Below are positions 58,701 to 64,000 of a stretch of 64,000 nucleotides of DNA, piece after piece; position 1 is the first letter of the stretch; every line of letters begins with the position of its first letter. Source of the DNA: Smittia aterrima (Eukaryota > Arthropoda > Insecta > Diptera > Chironomidae); contig CP093830.1 of assembly GCA_033063855.1 (NCBI GenBank), positions 20,150,854 through 20,214,853 on the forward strand, in the 5' to 3' direction. The notes beneath the pieces are model-generated. The model had not been told where the DNA came from. It ran no database searches and was given only the letters and a program-made list of their open reading frames with translations. A program made the position numbers and the translations under genes.

Positions 58701-61381
58701 GAAACAAGTTTGCATTTCATGTTTTAGCTTTGTTCAACTTCTCGCATTTATCATAATTTACGAGCAGGTTTATTTATTTTTATAGTGTTTACTTTAATAG
58801 TAAGTTCCATTCTCTTCTCCACGCGAATCAAAGTCGCAAAAGCTTTTTCCCAACATTGAGTTACATTGAAACTTCAAATATTGACTCGATTGAAAGCTTT
58901 CGGGGCTGGATCGTTTGATTTCTATTCTAACGTTTATCGACGAATCGTGTGATAGCTCGAAGGCTATTTTAGTGAATGGCAAGATGAGAATTCTTAACGA
59001 TTAACCAAATAAGCACGTACGTCAATGTCTCGTCCTTTAAGCATTGATAGAGAAAGTTTTAATGAAATAAAAATTCTCATTCGCAACAATACTTTGCAAT
59101 TTATCGAACCCTCCCCCGTCTCGAGCTCTCCTTCTCTTTCTCGTTAATGAGCAGCACTTAATCATGTGCTTCAAGATGAATTAGAAACTCAATACTTTAA
59201 AGGATACAAAATGAAACAACGAAGTGGAAGACTCTTTCCCATCCTCATACCACAAAGTTCATTTCATTATTGATTTCAGAGAAATTACACAAAAGTTTAA
59301 TGAGCGCCGCACTTAGGAGACGATGAATTAAACTGTTGCGTGATTTATGAATGTTCCCTTTAGACGACAAATCGTTCCAACTGAAACAAAAGCAATGTAA
59401 CATAATTGAGTTTTCTCTTGAGAAAATGCCTTAAAGCTATGAAAGAATCTCCTGTCAGTTTTGATAAAAACTCAAGTAAAATTCAGAAAGTTGCAGAGGA
59501 AATTAAATTATCTTTAAAAGCAAAAATTATTTATTTCCTCCTGCTCTTCTTCCCTCGGGCGTGAAGAAACTTCTCGTTCTCCATATTTGCTGATACACCT
59601 TTCCCTCCCGTTTTATTCCTTCATCTGCACGTTCAATGCGTCAAGGAGGAAACTCAAGGACACCTGTTGGATGCTTTCTTGTTTTGCGAGCTTAAATGAG
59701 AGAAAAGTATCCCACGCATTGCTTTAAATATTCACCCATTGCTCTCTCTCCTCACTCCTCACGTGCAAGAGGTCGAAACGAAATGATGAAATCGACGGCG
59801 TTCGCCTTGTGCCTGTTTTCACCTCATAAATTTTTGAATACAAATTTCACTGCTTTTAAGCTTGTAAATGAAGTAAGAATGTGAACATAAGGCTCCTTAC
59901 ATGTGAAAACCGCTCTCAGTTTCGCTGAACTCCGTATGTGGTTGCTTGTTGGTGTTTTCATTGCTTCGCGCGTCTCCTTTTAATCATTTCCTGTTTTCTC
60001 GTTGTCTCATCCATCCGCTCTATGACTCTCTTCTGCTTTGAAACGCATGCGTTTGTTACTGCTCTCTCGGCAATTTGAGAAAAGCGGGCGAGTAAGGAGG
60101 AAAAATTCTTATTTTTCAGTCGATAATCGTTTGTCGCGACGATAACAACCCATCACTGAAATAAAAATAGAAAAGCCGCGGCAAGAACGTTCTCTTAACT
60201 TCGGTTTTTAAACGTTTGCAGAACTCTCATTTGGAATAAAAATCGTCTGTGGACTTTCCGGTGCCTCCTTGTCGACCCTCTTCAGTTTGTTTTTAATCGT
60301 TTCGATAGTCGAATTGCTTAGTCTATGAAGTTCAGTGCGAAACGGCGACATTAAAGTAACGAACCAAGAAAAGTCTGAGAGAGAAGTAAAATTACGAAGC
60401 GAGAAATGAAATTCAATTCGAGGGTCGTGAAATTTGAGTGAATGTGAATTAAAGTTTCATGAAAGCTTCGTTTACATCAAGAGCCATCCCAACGTCTGAA
60501 TTCTGAGTAAATCCTCGGAGCTTTTCCAATTACATTCGGCCCAATTTCCCGAACCACCCGCTATCCTCCCATTTTCACATTAATTTGCAATTATTGAGAG
60601 ACCCTGGTGGCCTCTATCGTGAATCCACAAACTTGAATTAAAGAATGTAAAGCCAACGGTGATTTCCGTGAGCTTTCTTCCATTGAAACAACCATACAAA
60701 CCTTTCCGGCACTTCTACAGTAAAACTAAGACAATAAATTGTTAAATTGGAAAGTTCTGCTTCTTGAACGGAAAACCGCAAGAACTTGGAAACTCGAAAG
60801 TGAAGTTGAAAACGACAAAGCTCAATTGATGAATTTCTCGTCCCATAAACTCTTGGGTAACCACAAATTTCCCTTTTTCCCGAATTCTTCATCTTCCGTT
60901 TCTTCATCGTTGCCTGCATCACAACAGGGACAATTCATCAATTGCGTCACATCGATTTTCCACACTTTTTCACACTTTGTCGACGATTTTTAAAAGAAGC
61001 GGCGACGGTCGCAAATCGAAAACAAAGCGAAAAAATTGATGAAAATAGATTCGATGACGTAACCGGAGAACTCAACCTCCGCCACCCTTCTCCAAAAAAA
61101 AAACGCAGAACGTCAAACATTTTTTTTGAAGATTTTTTTTATTCTAACAAAGAAAGTGAATCGAAAGTCATGAAAGTCATAAAACTTCCGAAAGACATTT
61201 AAAGGAGGCGACAGCTACTCCCCCCGTCTGACGGGTTGTGACACGGGGGTGGCAGTTGACAGAGAATTGTGCAAGAAAGGCGAAAAATCGGAAAACTTTT
61301 CGCCTAATAAGTGTGCTAATAAGGGAGAAAGTCTCGTAGCGAGGGCGGGAGTGTATTGTGTGTGGCCCCCTGTGTAATATA
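55769..61381. other. Intergenic region NfI to calcium channel
   Basis: AT-rich, with many short homopolymers. No supported gene on either strand. 57400-58000 is rich in TCG/GAAAA words and could be untranslated leader sequence. The final part (about 61200-61381), containing a GC-rich potential hairpin, is probably the 5' UTR of the calcium channel gene. Confidence 0.5.
61221..61249. repeat. GC-rich short inverted repeat in putative calcium channel 5' UTR
   Basis: CCCCCG (61221-61226) and CGGGGG (61244-61249) can pair around 17 nt, about 130 nt before the start ATG. It is notable only because the surroundings are AT-rich. Confidence 0.4.
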
Positions 61382-64000
61382 ATGGATAAAGACTCGACTA
61401 CTAATGGTAAGACAGTACATGGCAGCTCTCTGTGGAATATTCTTCCATTCTTATCTTTATCAGCCAATTCTCCATATGGAAAATGGAATTATTTATTTGG
61501 CTAAGCGCGAAAATACCGAGTCGAATCGAAATTGTGAGAGTCAAAGGACGACGACGAAGGAGACGATGAGAGAGAGATTTTTTTTCTTTTTCAATAAATG
61601 TGCGAAAAGTGCGCGCGAGAGGCGACGACAAAAAAATCGTCTGAAAAGCTTCTCATTTTTCTCAATTTTTCCACAAGCTCCGATGTGGCAATAATAATAA
61701 AACGAAATTTGATTTGGTCGACTCGTGACGAAAATCATTCATCATCGTTTTGCTAATTGAATTAAGACTTTTGCCATCGATAACATTCGGTTACGCAATA
61801 GCTTTTCCCTCGTGACGATGACGACTGAATGAAAGTTTTCCCTTGTCCACTGTGAAAGTAGATTTCGAAGAGATTGTGAGGAAAAGTCGTGGGAGGAATC
61901 GAAATGAATGAGATGATGAATAGTGAATGGGCAATGGCGAATGGGGCAAATGGAAAATATCCAATTCGAAAGCCACAAACTGAGCATTGTGAAGAAGAGC
62001 GGACTTCATTAAGACTAATATCGAGTACTTAATAACTATTTCAGTGTTCTGCTGAGTAAATAAATTTAATTACTCTCGCTCGTACGCCCACCCGTTCATT
62101 TCAACGTTAGAAAAATCTCACATTTATTGATTGCGAATTTCCAGTAAAAAATCACGTAGCGAGCACAAATTGAAAGCTCTTGAAAGTGTTTTTAATTGAA
62201 ACTCTCACAGCTGAATGTGATTTGTTAGGTTTCCTTCTCGAGGGTTGCGGAATTTTGAGCTACGAAAAGCTTTTCACTCATTAACAGTTAAGAAGAAAAA
62301 CCTTTCGATTTATTTATTCTTAAAAGAATCTCAACGTAAAATCTCATTAATTATATCTTGAATGTCAAAGACATTCACTAACTCTGACAACTTGTTTCTA
62401 CGATTTAACATAATTGAGTCTCTGTTTTGATCTGTTTCGAATTAATTAAATAACTCTGTTGCATTCAGTGAATAAGCGAGACTTTGCGAGTTTCATGACG
62501 CAACTGTAATTTAATTAACAATCAAACAACTCTATGTCCTCCCTCAGATCATGAACTTATTGCTTTCTATTGAATTATTAGCTCTCGTATCATGTAATTC
62601 AAACCCCACGGGAGATTTTGTATGCAAGGAATGATTCACAAGCGTTCCAAGTCACGAGCAGGGATTTAACGACAAAACCTTTTGTTCATAATTAAACTTC
62701 TCGTTTCGAAACTCTGCTTCGAGTTCATGACATTTTTTTTTGACTATTTTACCATGTTTCCATAGGGGACCATCATTATTATGAGCAAGAGCCAACAGCA
62801 GCAGTCGAAACAAAGGAAGAGCCAGCAGTAGTGCAAGACGAACCGACTACAACAGAGTCGGAAAAGCTTGAAAAACCGCCACCGCCGAAACTAACCCGAA
62901 ATCATCAGAACAAACGATCGATATTCTTTCGTCGTCGACGTCCATCACTGACGGATGTATGGCAAAAAACATTATCGGCAACAATGACGACAGCAACAGC
63001 AGCGCCAACGTCGAATGCGTCGGGAGGTGCAGCGATGTATGGTCAGCCACAGCAACAGTTTAGTACTGAGACAAATATTGATGGGACCGCAAACGCGAAT
63101 GGAGCTCCAGGATCAACCACAGGTCCTAATGCTGCGGCTGCAGCAGCTCCAGCTCCTCCTAAGCGACCAGTTCGACGAGGTGGCAAACCTCAACCTGACA
63201 GACCTCAACGTGCCCTCTTCTGCTTAACATTAAAGAACCCCCTACGGAAACTTTGTATCGACATAGTTGAGTGGAAGCCGTTTGAGTATCTCATCCTGTT
63301 AACAATTTTCGCAAATTGCGTTGCCTTAGCCGTATTCACGCCGTTTCCCAACAGCGACTCAAATCAAACGAACGCGTACTTGGAAAAGATCGAATACATT
63401 TTCCTCGTCATCTTCACAGCCGAATGCGTGATGAAGGTGATTGCGTACGGATTTGCGATGCATCCGGGCGCTTACTTGAGAAACGGATGGAATTTACTAG
63501 ATTTTACGATTGTCGTTATAGGGTGAGTTGAAATAAAAGAAATAAAGATTTCCCGTCAGATTCGCCACGAAAAAAAAAGCTTACCAGCTCAAGCTTTTAA
63601 TTCCTGTGAGTGAGCTGACGTGAAATCCTTTTAACTCTCAACAATGATTGTTAATTAATTTCATTTCTCTCCTGTCTAGTATGTTAAGTACAGTTCTAAC
63701 CAGTGTCATGAAAGATGGTTTTGATGTGAAAGCACTGCGGGCGTTTCGTGTTCTGCGACCTTTGCGCTTGGTCTCGGGTGTTCCAAGTAAGCTTTTAATC
63801 ACTGAATATGAACAATCCGACTAAAGCTAAACTTTTACGTATTTTTAAAAGGTCTTCAGGTCGTTCTCAACTCAATTCTACGTGCCATGGTGCCTTTACT
63901 TCACATCGCACTTCTCGTAATTTTTGTAATCATCATTTACGCAATTATCGGACTCGAGTTGTTCTCTGGCAAGCTGCACAAGACTTGCTTTAGAAATGGA
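61382..64000 (+). CDS. Ca-alpha1D: Voltage-gated L-type calcium channel alpha-1 subunit, 5' part (partial)
   Basis: Pore-forming subunit of a Cav1-type channel in the plasma membrane. Exons: 61382-61406, 62766-63522, 63680-63786, 63852 to beyond 64000. Phases 1, 2 and 1 are consistent throughout. The start exon encodes MDKDSTTN, then GDHHYYEQEP. The N-terminal cytosolic region is Pro/Ala/Gln-rich, with an RRRRPSLTDVW patch. Repeat I follows: RALFCLTLKNPLRK, IVEWKPFEYLILLTIFANCV (S1), YLEKIEYIFLVIFTAECVMK (S2), YLRNGWNLLDFTIVVIG (S3), the S4 sensor ALRAFRVLRPLRLVSGVPS, and S5 (MVPLLHIALLVIFVIIIYAI) with GLELFSGKLHKTC. The WKPFEY and S4 sequences match Cav1/Ca-alpha1D better than cacophony (Cav2). 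The window ends in the S5-pore loop, so most of the gene is missing. Confidence 0.93.
61407..62765 (+). other. Ca-alpha1D: Calcium channel intron 1
   Basis: 1.36 kb from donor GTAAGA (61407) to acceptor CCATAG (62765). AT-rich, with no further exon recognised. Confidence 0.65.

Noticed and set aside
58751..58761. CATAATTTACG copy of the MITE end core
   Set aside because: Only the 11-bp core matches and no partner end is found nearby, so chance in AT-rich DNA is likely.

Overview
This is eukaryotic, almost certainly insect, DNA. It is AT-rich, has GT-AG introns of about 50 bp to several kb, and carries animal-only neuronal genes. PlexA, Cadps and NfI all lie on the small fourth (dot, Muller F) chromosome of Drosophila. 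Finding them as neighbours here suggests a fly-like genome, plausibly a non-drosophilid or nematoceran dipteran. That assignment is inference, and the species cannot be named from the sequence.

Layout: 1-4286 holds no gene I can support. 4287-16340 (minus) is a complete plexin A receptor gene of seven coding exons, with a 5.9 kb first coding intron. 16341-22501 is a head-to-head intergenic region. 22620-23997 (plus) is a three-exon beta-1,3-galactosyltransferase. 27274-41767 (plus) is CAPS/Cadps, the dense-core vesicle priming factor, with 17 constitutive coding exons plus candidate alternative exons. 51338-53814 (plus) is the transcription factor nuclear factor I (NfI), with a candidate mini first exon at 46909-46920. 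61382-64000 (plus) is the 5' part of an L-type voltage-gated calcium channel alpha-1 subunit (Ca-alpha1D type), cut off by the window edge in repeat I.

Functionally the genes share a neuronal theme. Plexin A is the semaphorin receptor for axon guidance. CAPS primes vesicles for Ca2+-triggered release, Cav1 supplies Ca2+ entry, and NfI is a developmental transcription factor. They are independent transcription units, not an operon. Exon boundaries were worked out by hand from splice sites, reading phase and family alignment, and all junctions listed keep frame.

The most interesting extra signals are unlisted exons. CAPS has a 63-codon proline-rich in-frame cassette, an internal alternative first exon, and a phase-matched alternative last exon lying downstream of the normal end. 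NfI has a 4-codon start exon and a tandem acceptor. The calcium channel has an 8-codon start exon. There is also a small inverted-repeat element beside the NfI poly(A) signal and two perfect intronic hairpins. I found no CRISPR, rRNA or tRNA genes, and no autonomous transposon coding sequence.
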